The translations under genes and the position numbers were made by a program. DNA of 64,000 nucleotides from Bacteroidales bacterium (GTDB lineage Bacteria > Bacteroidota > Bacteroidia > Bacteroidales > P3), in the NCBI GenBank assembly GCA_017469625.1, contig JAFUGA010000018.1, forward strand, positions 124,001 to 188,000, written 5' to 3'. The notes below the pieces were generated by a model. That model had not been told where the DNA came from. It did not search any database and worked only from the letters and a program-made list of their open reading frames with translations. This document shows, in pieces, positions 18,723 through 28,382 of this stretch (positions are counted from its first letter, which is position 1; each line of letters begins with the position of its first letter).

Positions 18723-18757
18723 TTTGTTCTCTACACTAATTGTCTATATAAATAAGT

Positions 18758-19714
18758 ATGGCTGAAGAATTTACAACATGGGACAATCTTCTGAAAGAGT
18801 TTAAGTTCTATATGACTATGGAACGTTCTTTTTCTCAAAATACAAGTGAATCTTATATTTTTGATTGTTCTCGTTTTGTGGATTTTATGAAAGAAAAGCA
18901 TAAGGATATTTCTCCTAACGAAGTGTCGGTGAATATTTTAGAAGAGTTTATTTTTTCCCTTGAAAAAAAACAGTACGATGACGAAGAAGACATACTCCTA
19001 AAATCTACAACACAAACACGTATCATTCAGGGAATAAGGGCTTTCTTTAAGTTTCTAATCTTAAATGACAACATAGACTCCAACCCCTCTGAATTATTGG
19101 TAACACCCAAACTTGAAAAAAAATTACCCGATATTTTGGAAAGAGAGGAAGTTAAAGCACTGTTGAATATTTTTGACACAAGCACTTCACATGGTTTTAG
19201 AAACAGATTGACCATTGCCCTACTCTACTCTACAGGCCTCAGAGTGAGCGAGTTCATAAACTTAAAACTCTATGAAATAAATTTCCGTGAAGAGTTCCTT
19301 GATATAATAGGCAAAGGCAACAAAGAACGTTTCGTACCTGTGGAAAGTAGTGTTTTAAATGAATTAGAATATTACATAGAGCATTTTCGTGCAAACCAAT
19401 ACATAAAAAAAGGTGAAGAGGATTATGTTTTTATCTCTAACAAAAGAGGTTCTAAACTTACAAGACAATTCATTTTCAAAATGTTAAGAGAATCTGCCGC
19501 AAAAGCAGGAATAAACAAAACCATACACCCCCACATTCTAAGACATAGTTTTGCTACCGAACTTATACGTTCAGGTGCCAACATTATAGCCGTAAAAGAG
19601 ATGATGGGACATACAAGTATCCGTTCTACAGAGGTTTATATCAACCTTGACACCAAAGACCTTAGAAAAACACTCTTAGAAAACCACCCTTTCTACCAAA
19701 AAGATTTTTTCTAA
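18758..19714 (+). CDS. xerD: Tyrosine recombinase XerC/XerD
   Basis: A 318-residue site-specific recombinase of the kind that resolves chromosome dimers at dif. The N-terminal SAM-like DNA-binding domain covers about 1-110. The catalytic residues are all in place: Arg in STGLRVSEFINL, Lys in IIGKGNKERFVP, HPHILRHSFATEL (His-x-x-Arg), then MMGHTSIRSTEVYI with His and the nucleophilic Tyr. Length is standard for XerD. It is chromosomal and lies next to mtgA rather than next to mobile genes. XerC versus XerD cannot be settled from this window. Confidence 0.88.
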   Translation: MAEEFTTWDNLLKEFKFYMTMERSFSQNTSESYIFDCSRFVDFMKEKHKDISPNEVSVNILEEFIFSLEKKQYDDEEDILLKSTTQTRIIQGIRAFFKFLILNDNIDSNPSELLVTPKLEKKLPDILEREEVKALLNIFDTSTSHGFRNRLTIALLYSTGLRVSEFINLKLYEINFREEFLDIIGKGNKERFVPVESSVLNELEYYIEHFRANQYIKKGEEDYVFISNKRGSKLTRQFIFKMLRESAAKAGINKTIHPHILRHSFATELIRSGANIIAVKEMMGHTSIRSTEVYINLDTKDLRKTLLENHPFYQKDFF

Positions 19715-19731
19715 TTATAACATTATCAACC

Positions 19732-19818
19732 TTTTCTATCTCTTTGTTTTAGAACTCTAAAACAAAGTTCTACGAAATTAAAACAAAGAGATAGAAAATT
19801 AAAACAAAGTTTCGTGAA
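19732..19818. repeat. 21-bp repeat array, locus 2
   Basis: TTTTCTATCTCTTTGTTTTAG is followed by units in the opposite orientation: CTAAAACAAAGTTCTACGAAA, TTAAAACAAAGAGATAGAAAA and TTAAAACAAAGTTTCGTGAAA. The switch in orientation lets the array fold into a long imperfect hairpin. It lies directly downstream of the xer gene. Confidence 0.9.
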
Positions 19819-19896
19819 AACAACAGAAGGTACCAAAAAGAATTAGATATAAAATAAACAAAACAACCGAAAACTAATAACAAAATAACAAAAGCA

Positions 19897-19924
19897 GGCA
19901 CACACACTATTTAAAGTGTGTGCC
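19897..19924 (+). terminator. Hairpin terminator downstream of xer
   Basis: GGCACACACACT - ATTTAA - AGTGTGTGCC forms an 8-bp perfect inner stem, extended after a 2-nt bulge, and is followed by a T-rich tail (TTTGTTATGTTATT). It is plausibly the terminator of the mtgA-xer transcript. Confidence 0.6.
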
Positions 19925-19947
19925 TTTGTTATGTTATTACTTCAATA

Positions 19948-20076
19948 CTTACCAACTTTTACATATATATATAAGTTGGTAAGTTGGTAAACTAAAATAG
20001 ACATGTTAAATATTTGATTATTAACTATTTTATATAAAATACAGTAAAACGATAGAGCAATAACAAGTTGGTAAAC
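19948..20076. repeat. Iterated motif AAGTTGGTAA (three direct, one inverted)
   Basis: CTTACCAACTT at 19948-19958 is the exact reverse complement of AAGTTGGTAAG at 19973-19983. AAGTTGGTAAAC follows at 19981-19992 and recurs at 20065-20076. It lies in the ~650-bp gap between xer and the GlmU-like gene, 200-400 bp upstream of that gene's promoter. Iterated dyads like this can be operator sites, but no regulator is encoded nearby. Confidence 0.6.
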
Positions 20077-20279
20077 TTTGGAACATTATCTTCAGTTTGA
20101 CTAACAAGTAATAAAGCCTATTATTTTTTATGCGTTGGAAAAAAGTTTAGAGAAAATTATATAGATTTATTTATTTGAATGAAGAAATAAATAACTGAAA
20201 GAGTTATCTTTAGAAGAGTTATATAATATATAGTAGATTATATAAATATATATTGAAAAAGAAATTTTGATTAAAATCC

Positions 20280-20310
20280 TTTGTCTGCAATAAAAAAAGT
20301 TGTACCTTTG
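20280..20310 (+). promoter_or_regulatory. Full Bacteroidota promoter (-33 and -7) for the GlmU-like gene
   Basis: TTTG at 20280-20283, a 19-bp spacer, then TACCTTTG at 20303-20310. Both boxes and spacing match the Bacteroidota primary sigma consensus TTTG-(19-21)-TAnnTTTG. The ATG is 55 bp further on. The rest of 19993-20279 is AT-rich DNA in which I see nothing else. Confidence 0.75.
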
Positions 20311-20365
20311 TAACTAAATATTAGAAAAAACAGTATAAGTACTAAACCACAAAAAACAACAGATT

Positions 20366-21538
20366 ATGAATTACATATTATTTGACGATGCTACAAGAGA
20401 AGCACTGAAACCATTGACCTATACAAGACCTTTATGCGAAATAAGAGTAGGTATACTTACCATAAGAGAAAAATGGGAAAAGTATCTACAACAGCAAACT
20501 TCTACATTGACAGACGATTATCTATCAAAGAAATATCCTATGGAAATGTCAGAAGCCATGATGTTGATAAACGGTTCTGTATGTCCTACAAAAGAAATGA
20601 CTGAGGCTATAAAGAAGATGACACCGGGACAAACTCTTATAAACGGTGAAGTAGTTTTAGCCATGTACAAAACAAAAGAAGGTTTCTTGAGTGATGAGGA
20701 AGAAAGCAGTGAGAGATTGGAATTTTGTGGAGAATATACTAAATTAAACGCTTTAGCCGATATATTCTTATTGAATGACAAAGAGATAAGATGCGATTTT
20801 GACTTATTGTGCAAAGGAAGAAAATCTCAAAAATTGTCTTCAACTAATACGGTTATAGGCGATGATATTTTTGTAGAAGAAGGTGCAGTAGTAGAGTGTG
20901 CAACTTTGAATACAAAAGAAGGACCTATATATATAGGCAAAGATGCTGAGATAATGGAACAATCTACCATAAGAGGACCTTTCGCACTATGTGAAGGTGC
21001 TATGGTAAGAATGTCTGCAAAAATCTATGGTGCTACAACTATAGGACCTCATTGCAAAGTAGGTGGAGAGTTGAGCAATGTAGTTATGTTTGGTTATTCA
21101 AACAAAACTCACGATGGATTCTTTGGCAACAGCGTAATAGGAGAATGGTGCAATATAGGTGCAGATTCTAATGCTTCAAACCTAAAGAACACTTACGAAG
21201 AAGTTAGACTATGGAACATAGAAAAGAATACATTTGTTCCTACAGGCACTATATTCTGTGGTACTATTATGGGCGACCATTCTAAATGCGGTATAAACAC
21301 TATGTTTAATACAGGTACTGTTGTAGGAGTAAATTGCAATATATTCGGACACGGTTATCAAAGAAACTATATTCCTTCTTTCACATGGGGAGGAAACAAT
21401 AGTGTAAAGGTTTATGATATAGAAAAAGCAATAGAAGTAGCCCAAATAGTAGAACAAAGAAGACACATAGAAATGTCTGATAATGACAAAGAAATATTGA
21501 GGTATCTATATAAAACAACTCTTAGAAATAGAAAGTAA
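20366..21538 (+). CDS. GlmU-like putative sugar nucleotidyltransferase with left-handed beta helix
   Basis: A 390-residue cytosolic protein of a Bacteroidota-type GlmU family. The N-terminal third (MNYILFDDATREALKPLTYTRPLCEIRVGI) is a divergent nucleotidyltransferase-like domain in which the canonical GxGTR loop is absent. The C-terminal half has hexapeptide repeats (IGKDAEIMEQSTIRGPFALCEGAMVRMSAKIYGATTIGPH) building a left-handed beta helix. This layout is known in proteins annotated as putative sugar nucleotidyltransferases. Because the catalytic loop looks degraded, activity and substrate are uncertain. It has its own promoter and is followed 10 bp later by lon. Confidence 0.75.
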   Translation: MNYILFDDATREALKPLTYTRPLCEIRVGILTIREKWEKYLQQQTSTLTDDYLSKKYPMEMSEAMMLINGSVCPTKEMTEAIKKMTPGQTLINGEVVLAMYKTKEGFLSDEEESSERLEFCGEYTKLNALADIFLLNDKEIRCDFDLLCKGRKSQKLSSTNTVIGDDIFVEEGAVVECATLNTKEGPIYIGKDAEIMEQSTIRGPFALCEGAMVRMSAKIYGATTIGPHCKVGGELSNVVMFGYSNKTHDGFFGNSVIGEWCNIGADSNASNLKNTYEEVRLWNIEKNTFVPTGTIFCGTIMGDHSKCGINTMFNTGTVVGVNCNIFGHGYQRNYIPSFTWGGNNSVKVYDIEKAIEVAQIVEQRRHIEMSDNDKEILRYLYKTTLRNRK

Positions 21539-21548
21539 CAAAAAATTT

Positions 21549-23978
21549 ATGGCAGAAAGAGAAAAGAAAAGCGTTATTGAACAATTATTGCAGAGTGTAA
21601 GAGGTGAAGATGCAGAGATAATTCCCACGATAATAACCAACGGCAATAGTGTTGATGATAATGAACTTAATCTTGCAATACCAGAAGAAGTACCAATACT
21701 TCCATTAAGGGGTAATGTTTTCTTTCCAACTATTCTTATGCCGGTAACAGCCGGTAGAAGCAAATCTATATCTCTTATAAAAGATGCTTATAGAAACAAA
21801 AAGGTTATAGGTATAGTAACACAAAAGAACGATACCGATGAACCAAAGAATGAAGATTTGTTTGAGGTAGGCACTTTTGCAAGAGTTATAGAAACATTTA
21901 CAATGCCAGACGATAGTCTTATGGTAATATTGCAAGGTCTTGATAGATTTAAATTCAAAGGCTTTACAGTAACAGAACCTTATTGGAATGGCTTGTATGA
22001 AAACTATGCAGATACTTGTAGAAAGACAAGCAAGGACGCTGATTTGATGGCTGAAACGTTGAAGGATATGTATATGAAACTTCTGAAACTTACACCAAAT
22101 ATCCCTCCTAATCTTGTTTTAGCACCAAAGAATATAAAGAATGCGTATTATTTGTTGAATTACGTTGCATCTCAGTTGAATATTGCTTTAGAAGATAAAC
22201 AAAAACTCCTTGAGATAAATGATTTCTCAAAGAGAATGAAGAAGGTAATGGCTTATCTTGATAAAGAGATACACGAACAAGAACTAAAGATGCAGATACA
22301 ACAAAAAGTATCTACAGATATAGATAAACAACAAAGAGAATACTTTTTACATCAACAGTTAAAAACTATACAAGAAGAACTTGGAGGCAATCCTGCAGAA
22401 CAGACTATACAAGAGTTGAAGGATAAAGCCAAAAAGAAAAAATGGAGTCAAAGCGTACAAGAAATATTTGATAAAGAAATAAGCAAATTATCAAACATTC
22501 ACTCCTCTTCTCCTGATTATTCTGTGGAATTGAATTACGTTAATTTCATCTTAGACCTACCTTGGAACAATGAAGGTGAAGATAATTATGATGTAATCAA
22601 AGCCAGAAAAGTTCTTGATGAAGACCATTACGGATTAGAGAAAGTAAAAGAGAGAATAATAGAATATCTTTCTGTACTGAAGTTTAAAAAGGATATGACA
22701 GCACCTATACTTTGCCTTGTAGGTCCTCCAGGAGTAGGAAAAACATCTTTAGGCAAGAGTATAGCAAAAGCAATGAACAGAGAGTATATAAGAATTGCTT
22801 TAGGTGGTGTAAATGATGAAAGTGAGATAAGAGGTCATAGACGTACATATATAGGGGCTATGCCTGGTAGAATTTTGAAATCTTTGTCTAAGGTGAAGTA
22901 TTCTAATCCTGTATTTGTTTTAGACGAGATAGACAAAATAATGGGAATGAGTATAAACGGCGACCCTGCTGCTGCTATGCTTGAAGTACTTGACCCTGAA
23001 CAAAACACGGCTTTCCATGACAATTATTTGGATATAGATTACGACCTTTCAAAAGTTATGTTTGTTGCTACTGCCAATTCTTTGGCAAACGTTCACCCTG
23101 CACTTATAGACCGTATGGAGATAATAGATATATCCGGTTATATAGAAGAGGAAAAGATAGAGATAGCAAAAAGACACCTTATTCCAAATAATATAAAGGC
23201 CAATGGGTTGAAAAAATCTCAAATATCTTTTTCAGATAAGGTTATATCAAACATAATAAACAACTACACAAGAGAATCTGGTGTAAGACGATTAGATAAA
23301 GTTATTGCAAAGATTATAAGACACAGAGTTGTAGAAATAGCAGAAGAAAAAGAATATAAAAAATCTGTTGCCGAAAAAGATTTACAACCAATACTTGGTT
23401 TGCCAACATCTTATCACGATTTATCATTGGATAAAGATTATATAGGAGTTGTAACAGGTTTGGCTTGGACAGAAGTAGGCGGAGAGATACTATTTGTAGA
23501 AGCCTCTGTATCTAAAGGGAAAGGAATGATAAACCTAACAGGTAATCTTGGCAATGTAATGAAAGAATCTGCTACTTTGGCTTTTGAATATCTGAAATCA
23601 AATGTTTCTATTTTAGGAATAGACGAGAATATTTTTGAAGAAAAAGACCTAAATATTCATTGCCCAGAAGGAGCCACACCAAAAGACGGACCTTCTGCTG
23701 GTGTAACTATGTTTACTGCTATGTTGAGTGTATTTACCAACAGAACAGTAAAGCATAATTTTGCTATGACAGGAGAGATTACTCTTAGAGGAAAAGTACT
23801 TCCTGTCGGAGGAATAAAAGAGAAGATTCTTGCAGCCAAAAGAGCCAACATAACGGATATAATCTTGTCAGAGAAAAACAGAAAAGATATAGAGGATATA
23901 AATAAACTATATCTTGAAGGTCTGACTTTCCATTATGTAGATTTGATAGCAGAAATACCAGATATAGTACTTAATTAG
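21549..23978 (+). CDS. lon: ATP-dependent protease Lon
   Basis: An 809-residue LonA protease. The N-terminal LAN domain (about 35-240, VPILPLRGNVFFPTILMPV) is followed by a coiled coil and an AAA+ module with Walker A GPPGVGKTS (about 391) and Walker B PVFVLDEIDKI. The C-terminal peptidase domain has the catalytic Ser in KDGPSAG (about 716) and Lys in GGIKEKILAAKRA (about 758). It degrades misfolded and regulatory proteins. It lies 10 bp downstream of the GlmU-like gene and is probably co-transcribed with it. Confidence 0.96.
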   Translation: MAEREKKSVIEQLLQSVRGEDAEIIPTIITNGNSVDDNELNLAIPEEVPILPLRGNVFFPTILMPVTAGRSKSISLIKDAYRNKKVIGIVTQKNDTDEPKNEDLFEVGTFARVIETFTMPDDSLMVILQGLDRFKFKGFTVTEPYWNGLYENYADTCRKTSKDADLMAETLKDMYMKLLKLTPNIPPNLVLAPKNIKNAYYLLNYVASQLNIALEDKQKLLEINDFSKRMKKVMAYLDKEIHEQELKMQIQQKVSTDIDKQQREYFLHQQLKTIQEELGGNPAEQTIQELKDKAKKKKWSQSVQEIFDKEISKLSNIHSSSPDYSVELNYVNFILDLPWNNEGEDNYDVIKARKVLDEDHYGLEKVKERIIEYLSVLKFKKDMTAPILCLVGPPGVGKTSLGKSIAKAMNREYIRIALGGVNDESEIRGHRRTYIGAMPGRILKSLSKVKYSNPVFVLDEIDKIMGMSINGDPAAAMLEVLDPEQNTAFHDNYLDIDYDLSKVMFVATANSLANVHPALIDRMEIIDISGYIEEEKIEIAKRHLIPNNIKANGLKKSQISFSDKVISNIINNYTRESGVRRLDKVIAKIIRHRVVEIAEEKEYKKSVAEKDLQPILGLPTSYHDLSLDKDYIGVVTGLAWTEVGGEILFVEASVSKGKGMINLTGNLGNVMKESATLAFEYLKSNVSILGIDENIFEEKDLNIHCPEGATPKDGPSAGVTMFTAMLSVFTNRTVKHNFAMTGEITLRGKVLPVGGIKEKILAAKRANITDIILSEKNRKDIEDINKLYLEGLTFHYVDLIAEIPDIVLN

Positions 23979-24009
23979 AAAGTAAAACAATCAAAAGATA
24001 GCAAAACCT

Positions 24010-24237
24010 ATGGCTTTTGAATTAAATACTATACTTTTCTCTTTGATATTGGTTATAAGTCTTATAGCCATAGTTTATTTTGTTGGCAAAGGCAAACTTT
24101 TCAACAAAAAAAGAAAAGATAAAGACTTTGTCTATCTATCAAAAACGGGAAGTATAATATTTTATGTTTTTATGCTGTTGCTTCTTTTGTTTTTTGTAAT
24201 AATGTATATAAAATGGAGGGCATATCTTAATGCTTAA
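24010..24237 (+). CDS. Small two-helix membrane protein
   Basis: A 75-residue protein with a TM helix at about 7-27, a short basic loop (GKLFNKKRKDKD) and a second helix at about 48-68. It begins 31 bp after lon, and its end overlaps the sufS start by 8 bp, which supports real translation. I do not recognise a family; context gives no clear role. Confidence 0.6.
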   Translation: MAFELNTILFSLILVISLIAIVYFVGKGKLFNKKRKDKDFVYLSKTGSIIFYVFMLLLLLFFVIMYIKWRAYLNA

Positions 24238-25450
24238 CGTTAATGATATAAGAAAGGATTTTCCTTTGTTGAATACGAAAGTGAGAGGTAATCAACCTCT
24301 CATTTATTTTGATAATGCTGCTACAACACAAAAACCTATATGTGTAATAAATTCATTGAGTGATTATTATCAAAATCTTAATGCAAACGTTCATAGAGGT
24401 GTACATTGGTTGAGCCAAGAGGCGACCGATAAATTTGAACTTGCAAGAGAAAGGGTAAGACATTTTATAAACGCTCCTAAAACAGAGAATATTATTTTCA
24501 CAAAAGGCACTACCGATTCTATAAACCTTTTGGCTGAATGCGTTTCCAAAACTTTTCTTTCTCAGGAAGATGAAGTGATAATAACGGAAATGGAACACCA
24601 TTCTAATATTGTACCGTGGCATATTGCACAAGAGAAATACAAATTCCAACTTAAGTACATACCTTTCAACGATAAGGGAGAATTGGATTTAGAGGCTTTT
24701 AAACAGATGGTTAGTAGCAAAACGAAAGTTCTTTCTCTTGCTCACATTTCCAACACTTTAGGAACTATAAATCCTGTAAAAGATATAATAAAATATTGTC
24801 ATACGCACAATATTATAGTTATAGTAGATGGGGCTCAAAGCATTGCTCATTTAAAGATAGATGTGCAGGATTTGGATTGCGATTTCTATTGTTTTTCTGC
24901 TCATAAAGTCTATGCTCCTATGGGAATAGGTGTCCTTTATGGCAAGAAAGATTTAATGGAAAAGATGTACCCATATCAAGGAGGTGGCGAGATGATAAAA
25001 GAGGTAACTATGTTAAAGACAACGTTTAATGATGTGCCATTTCGTTTTGAAGCAGGCACTCCGTCTGTTGCAGATGCTATAGGTTTGGGTGTTGCTTTGG
25101 ATTATTTGGACCAAATAGGAATGGAAAACATCATAGAATGGGAAGACCATCTTATGAGTTACGCCAACGAAAGACTTAAAGAGATAGAAAACATTAAAAT
25201 TTTCGGACAGTCGGACAATAAATCCTCTTGCATATCTTTTCTTGTAGGAAATATACATCATTTGGATTTGGGTACCATACTTGATATGCAAGGAGTGGCT
25301 ATAAGAACGGGACACCACTGTGCTCAACCTGTTATGCAACATTTTTCTATTGAGGGTACAGATAGAATATCTTTTGCAATGTATAATACAGAACAAGAGA
25401 TAGATACATTTATGACAGCACTGCAAAAAGCCATAAAAATGTTGTCTTAA
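24230..25450 (+). CDS. sufS: Cysteine desulfurase SufS
   Basis: A 406-residue PLP-dependent class V aminotransferase-fold enzyme that takes sulfur from cysteine for Fe-S cluster assembly. Visible features are YFDNAATTQKP at the start, ANVHRGVHWLSQEATD, the PLP lysine in FSAHKVYAPMGIG and the catalytic Cys loop RTGHHCAQPVM. The short loop marks the group II (SufS) type rather than IscS. sufBCD are not adjacent. The start overlaps the preceding small gene. Confidence 0.95.
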   Translation: MLNVNDIRKDFPLLNTKVRGNQPLIYFDNAATTQKPICVINSLSDYYQNLNANVHRGVHWLSQEATDKFELARERVRHFINAPKTENIIFTKGTTDSINLLAECVSKTFLSQEDEVIITEMEHHSNIVPWHIAQEKYKFQLKYIPFNDKGELDLEAFKQMVSSKTKVLSLAHISNTLGTINPVKDIIKYCHTHNIIVIVDGAQSIAHLKIDVQDLDCDFYCFSAHKVYAPMGIGVLYGKKDLMEKMYPYQGGGEMIKEVTMLKTTFNDVPFRFEAGTPSVADAIGLGVALDYLDQIGMENIIEWEDHLMSYANERLKEIENIKIFGQSDNKSSCISFLVGNIHHLDLGTILDMQGVAIRTGHHCAQPVMQHFSIEGTDRISFAMYNTEQEIDTFMTALQKAIKMLS

Positions 25451-26047
25451 ATGGATACTTTCCTTACAATAAAAGACCTTTCAAAAGGAGAATACAAGGA
25501 AAAGAAGAGTTCTTTTCTTGCTTTCGCCTACCCTATTAAGAACACTGAGGAAGTAAAAAACATAGTAGAAAGTCTAAAGAAAGAGTATTACGATGCAAGA
25601 CATCACTGCTTTGCATGGAAACTTGGGATAGGCAAAGAAGAACAGCACAGAGCCTTTGACGATAGAGAGCCAGCACATACAGCAGGCGATATGATATACG
25701 GAGCAATAGAATCTCATCAACTAACTAATATACTTATAGTTGTGGTGAGATATTTCGGTGGAATAAAATTAGGAGCCTCCAATCTCTCTAAAGCATACAG
25801 ACAAGCAGCAGAAGAATCCATTGCAAACGCAAATATAATAGAGAAAACTTTGGAATACACACTCTCTTTCACGTTTCCATTTTCTCTTATGTCCCAAATA
25901 AACAAGTTCTTAAAAGACAACAATTTCACAAAAGAGAACTATACTTTTACCTCTGCCAATGAAATCAACCTAACTTTTAACCTTGATAGAAAAGAAAATA
26001 TCCTCACTCAACTACAATCTATTTACGGTGTAGAGATAAAAGAGTAA
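25451..26047 (+). CDS. yigZ: YigZ/IMPACT family protein
   Basis: A 198-residue protein of the UPF0029/IMPACT family. The signature block DREPAHTAGDMIYGAI, then VVVRYFGGIKLGASNLSKAYRQAAEE, is clear in the N-terminal domain (about 60-120). The C-terminal ferredoxin-like domain covers about 135-198. Family members have been linked to translation control and nucleic-acid binding, but the biochemical role is not settled. Its ATG directly follows the sufS stop with no gap. Confidence 0.92.
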   Translation: MDTFLTIKDLSKGEYKEKKSSFLAFAYPIKNTEEVKNIVESLKKEYYDARHHCFAWKLGIGKEEQHRAFDDREPAHTAGDMIYGAIESHQLTNILIVVVRYFGGIKLGASNLSKAYRQAAEESIANANIIEKTLEYTLSFTFPFSLMSQINKFLKDNNFTKENYTFTSANEINLTFNLDRKENILTQLQSIYGVEIKE

Positions 26048-26073
26048 AAACATACAACCTTTTCCCCTACCCT

Positions 26074-26178
26074 CACGAAACTTTGTTTTAGATTTCTATC
26101 TCTTTGTTTTAATTTCGTAGAACTTTGTTTTAGAATTCTATCTCTTTGTTTTAGAAAATTTAAACGAAGTTTCGTAAA
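26074..26178. repeat. 21-bp repeat array, locus 3
   Basis: The array begins TCACGAAACTTTGTTTTAG and continues with TTTCTATCTCTTTGTTTTAAT, TTCGTAGAACTTTGTTTTAGA and ATTCTATCTCTTTGTTTTAG. It ends with an inverted ACGAAGTTTCGTAA unit, so the outer ACGAAACTT/AAGTTTCGT ends are inverted repeats. It lies just after yigZ, in the 400-bp gap before etfB. The rest of that gap (26179-26378) holds no gene I can support. Confidence 0.9.
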
Positions 26179-26378
26179 GAGTATATCAAAGGGCGGTATT
26201 TTAAAGTGTTTAATGTTATCAACAAGTTTAAAAAAGATAATAGCAAAACAAAGAAAGATAGTAGAGTATCTTTATTCTGCTATAGTTATACTTATAGAAA
26301 AGAGACATTTTTATGATGTAAGTTACCTATATTTGAGTAAAAAATATCTCAAAAAACAACTATCTCAGTTTTTTTTCT

Positions 26379-26386
26379 TACCTTTG
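26379..26386 (+). promoter_or_regulatory. Promoter -7 box for etfBA-acd
   Basis: TACCTTTG followed by CA, 65 bp upstream of the etfB ATG, matches TAnnTTTG and lies in the gap that follows the repeat array. Confidence 0.55.
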
Positions 26387-26451
26387 CAATCGTTTTAAGT
26401 GTTTTCGCAACACAAGATTAGGATAGAATATAAACGAAATTTTATAAAATA

Positions 26452-27321
26452 ATGAGTTTGAAAATAGTAGTTTTAGCAAAACAAGTACCAGATACAAGGA
26501 ATGTAGGCAAAGATGCCATGACACCTGAAGGTACAGTTAATAGACAAGCATTGCCAGCCATATTCAACCCAGAGGATTTGAATGCTTTAGAAATGGCTCT
26601 TGAGATTAAAGACCGTGTTCCAGACACAGAAATAACTATTTTGACAATGGGTCCTTCCCGTGCTGCAGAAATAATAAGAGATTCCATGTTTAGAGGTGCT
26701 GATAATGGCGTTGTGCTTTCCGATAGAAAATTGGGAGGAAGTGATACTTTGGCTACTTCTTATGCAATTTCTCAAGCAGTGAAAAAAACAGGTAAATTTG
26801 ATATAGTATTTGGTGGAAGACAAGCCATAGACGGAGATACTGCACAGGTAGGTCCTCAAACGGCAGAAAAACTTGAAATTCCTCAAATTACATACGCAGA
26901 AGAATTGGTAAATGTAGATGAAAACATCATAACCATCAAACGCCGTTTGGAAAGAGGTGTAGAGGTTGTAAAAGCACAGTTCCCTGTTCTTATTACAGTG
27001 CATTCTTCTGCAAAACCATGTAGATTTTACAATGCAAAACGTGTTATGAAATACAAACACGCCTTTTCAAAATCTGAAGCCGAAGCCAACAATTTAGATA
27101 CTAATATTTGGAATCAATTCCCATATTTGAAAATAGAAGAATGGAATGCAGCAGATGTAGAGGCTGAAGATAACAGAATAGGTCTTACTGGCTCACCTAC
27201 AAAGGTTAAGAAGATAGATAATGTTGTCCTTACTCAGAAAGAAAATATGACAATAGAACCTACTGATGAAAATTTGGACAATTTAGTTAAGAATTTAATA
27301 GATACACATATAATAGGATAA
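26452..27321 (+). CDS. etfB: Electron transfer flavoprotein subunit beta
   Basis: A 289-residue EtfB/FixA protein, the AMP- or FAD-binding subunit that passes electrons from acyl-CoA dehydrogenases. The N-terminus KIVVLAKQVPDTRNVG, the NPEDLNALEMAL segment, and FDIVFGGRQAIDGDTAQVGPQTAEKL are family signatures. It forms a three-gene operon with etfA (4 bp gap) and the acyl-CoA dehydrogenase. Confidence 0.96.
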   Translation: MSLKIVVLAKQVPDTRNVGKDAMTPEGTVNRQALPAIFNPEDLNALEMALEIKDRVPDTEITILTMGPSRAAEIIRDSMFRGADNGVVLSDRKLGGSDTLATSYAISQAVKKTGKFDIVFGGRQAIDGDTAQVGPQTAEKLEIPQITYAEELVNVDENIITIKRRLERGVEVVKAQFPVLITVHSSAKPCRFYNAKRVMKYKHAFSKSEAEANNLDTNIWNQFPYLKIEEWNAADVEAEDNRIGLTGSPTKVKKIDNVVLTQKENMTIEPTDENLDNLVKNLIDTHIIG

Positions 27322-27325
27322 GGAT

Positions 27326-28351
27326 ATGAATAATGTATTTGTTTACTGTGAAATAACAGAAGAAAATCATATTGCAGACGTTAGCCTTGAACTTATAAGC
27401 AAGGCAAGAAAACTTGCAGATGAATTGAAAGTAAAAGTAGAGGCCATAGTTGCTGGATACAATGTAGAGAATTTGGAAAACAGTCTTTATCCTTATGGTG
27501 TAGATATTATAAACTATGCAGAGGATAAACGTTTGTTTCCTTACCAAACCTTACCTCATTTCTCTATAGTTACTAAACTTATAAAGGAGAAACAACCACA
27601 AATAGCCCTTTTCGGAGCAACAAGTGTTGGTAGAGACCTTGCACCACGTGTAGCGTCTTTTCTTCGTTGTGGTTTAACAGCAGACTGTACCTCTTTGGAA
27701 ATAGGAGAATATGAAGACAAGAAAGAAGGAAAAATTATAGACAATCTTTTGTATCAAATACGTCCTGCTTTTGGTGGAAACATTATAGCAACGATTGTTA
27801 ATCCTAATACACGTCCTCAGATGGCTACAGTAAGAGAGGGCGTTATGAAAAAAGAGATTTACAACAATAATCATAAAGGAGAGGTTGTTAAACTGAATGT
27901 TAATGATTATGTAAAAGACTCTGATTTCTGTATAGAGATACTTGAGCGTCATATTGAGCAACAAAAAATAAACATCAAGGGTGCTCAGATTATTGTTTGC
28001 GGAGGTTATGGTATGGCTTCCAAACCAGATGGATTTAAACTATTACACGATTTGGCTGAAACCTTAGGTGGAGAGGTTGGAGCAACACGTGCAGCCGTTG
28101 ATGCTGGACTTACTGAACACGAACGCCAAGTAGGACAAACAGGTGTTACAGTAAGACCTAAACTATATATAGGTTGCGGAGTTTCTGGTGCTGTTCAACA
28201 TCGTGCTGGTATGCAAGAAAGTTCAAAGATAATAAGCATAAACACAGACGTTAATGCTCCTTTGAACTCTATAGCAGACTACACCATAACAGGAGATGCT
28301 TTTGAGATTATTCCAAAGTTGATTCAGTATTATAAAAAGAATAGTAAATAA
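27326..28351 (+). CDS. etfA: Electron transfer flavoprotein subunit alpha
   Basis: A 341-residue EtfA. The C-terminal FAD domain has the signature LYIGCGVSGAVQHRAGMQESSKIISINTDVNAPL, and VGATRAAVDAGLTEHERQVGQTG precedes it. It pairs with the EtfB immediately upstream. Whether this pair is the bifurcating type cannot be decided by eye. Confidence 0.96.
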   Translation: MNNVFVYCEITEENHIADVSLELISKARKLADELKVKVEAIVAGYNVENLENSLYPYGVDIINYAEDKRLFPYQTLPHFSIVTKLIKEKQPQIALFGATSVGRDLAPRVASFLRCGLTADCTSLEIGEYEDKKEGKIIDNLLYQIRPAFGGNIIATIVNPNTRPQMATVREGVMKKEIYNNNHKGEVVKLNVNDYVKDSDFCIEILERHIEQQKINIKGAQIIVCGGYGMASKPDGFKLLHDLAETLGGEVGATRAAVDAGLTEHERQVGQTGVTVRPKLYIGCGVSGAVQHRAGMQESSKIISINTDVNAPLNSIADYTITGDAFEIIPKLIQYYKKNSK

Positions 28352-28382
28352 TTTGTTTCACGAATATAAATAATCAAAATAT

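Noticed and set aside
18758-19714. Xer recombinase as the integrase of a mobile element
   Set aside because: Length and context (mtgA upstream, no attachment repeats, no cargo) fit the housekeeping chromosome-dimer resolvase.
26213-26398. A 61-residue ORF between yigZ and etfB
   Set aside because: It overlaps the etfB promoter box, has low-complexity Lys/Ile content and no start signal; it is probably chance.
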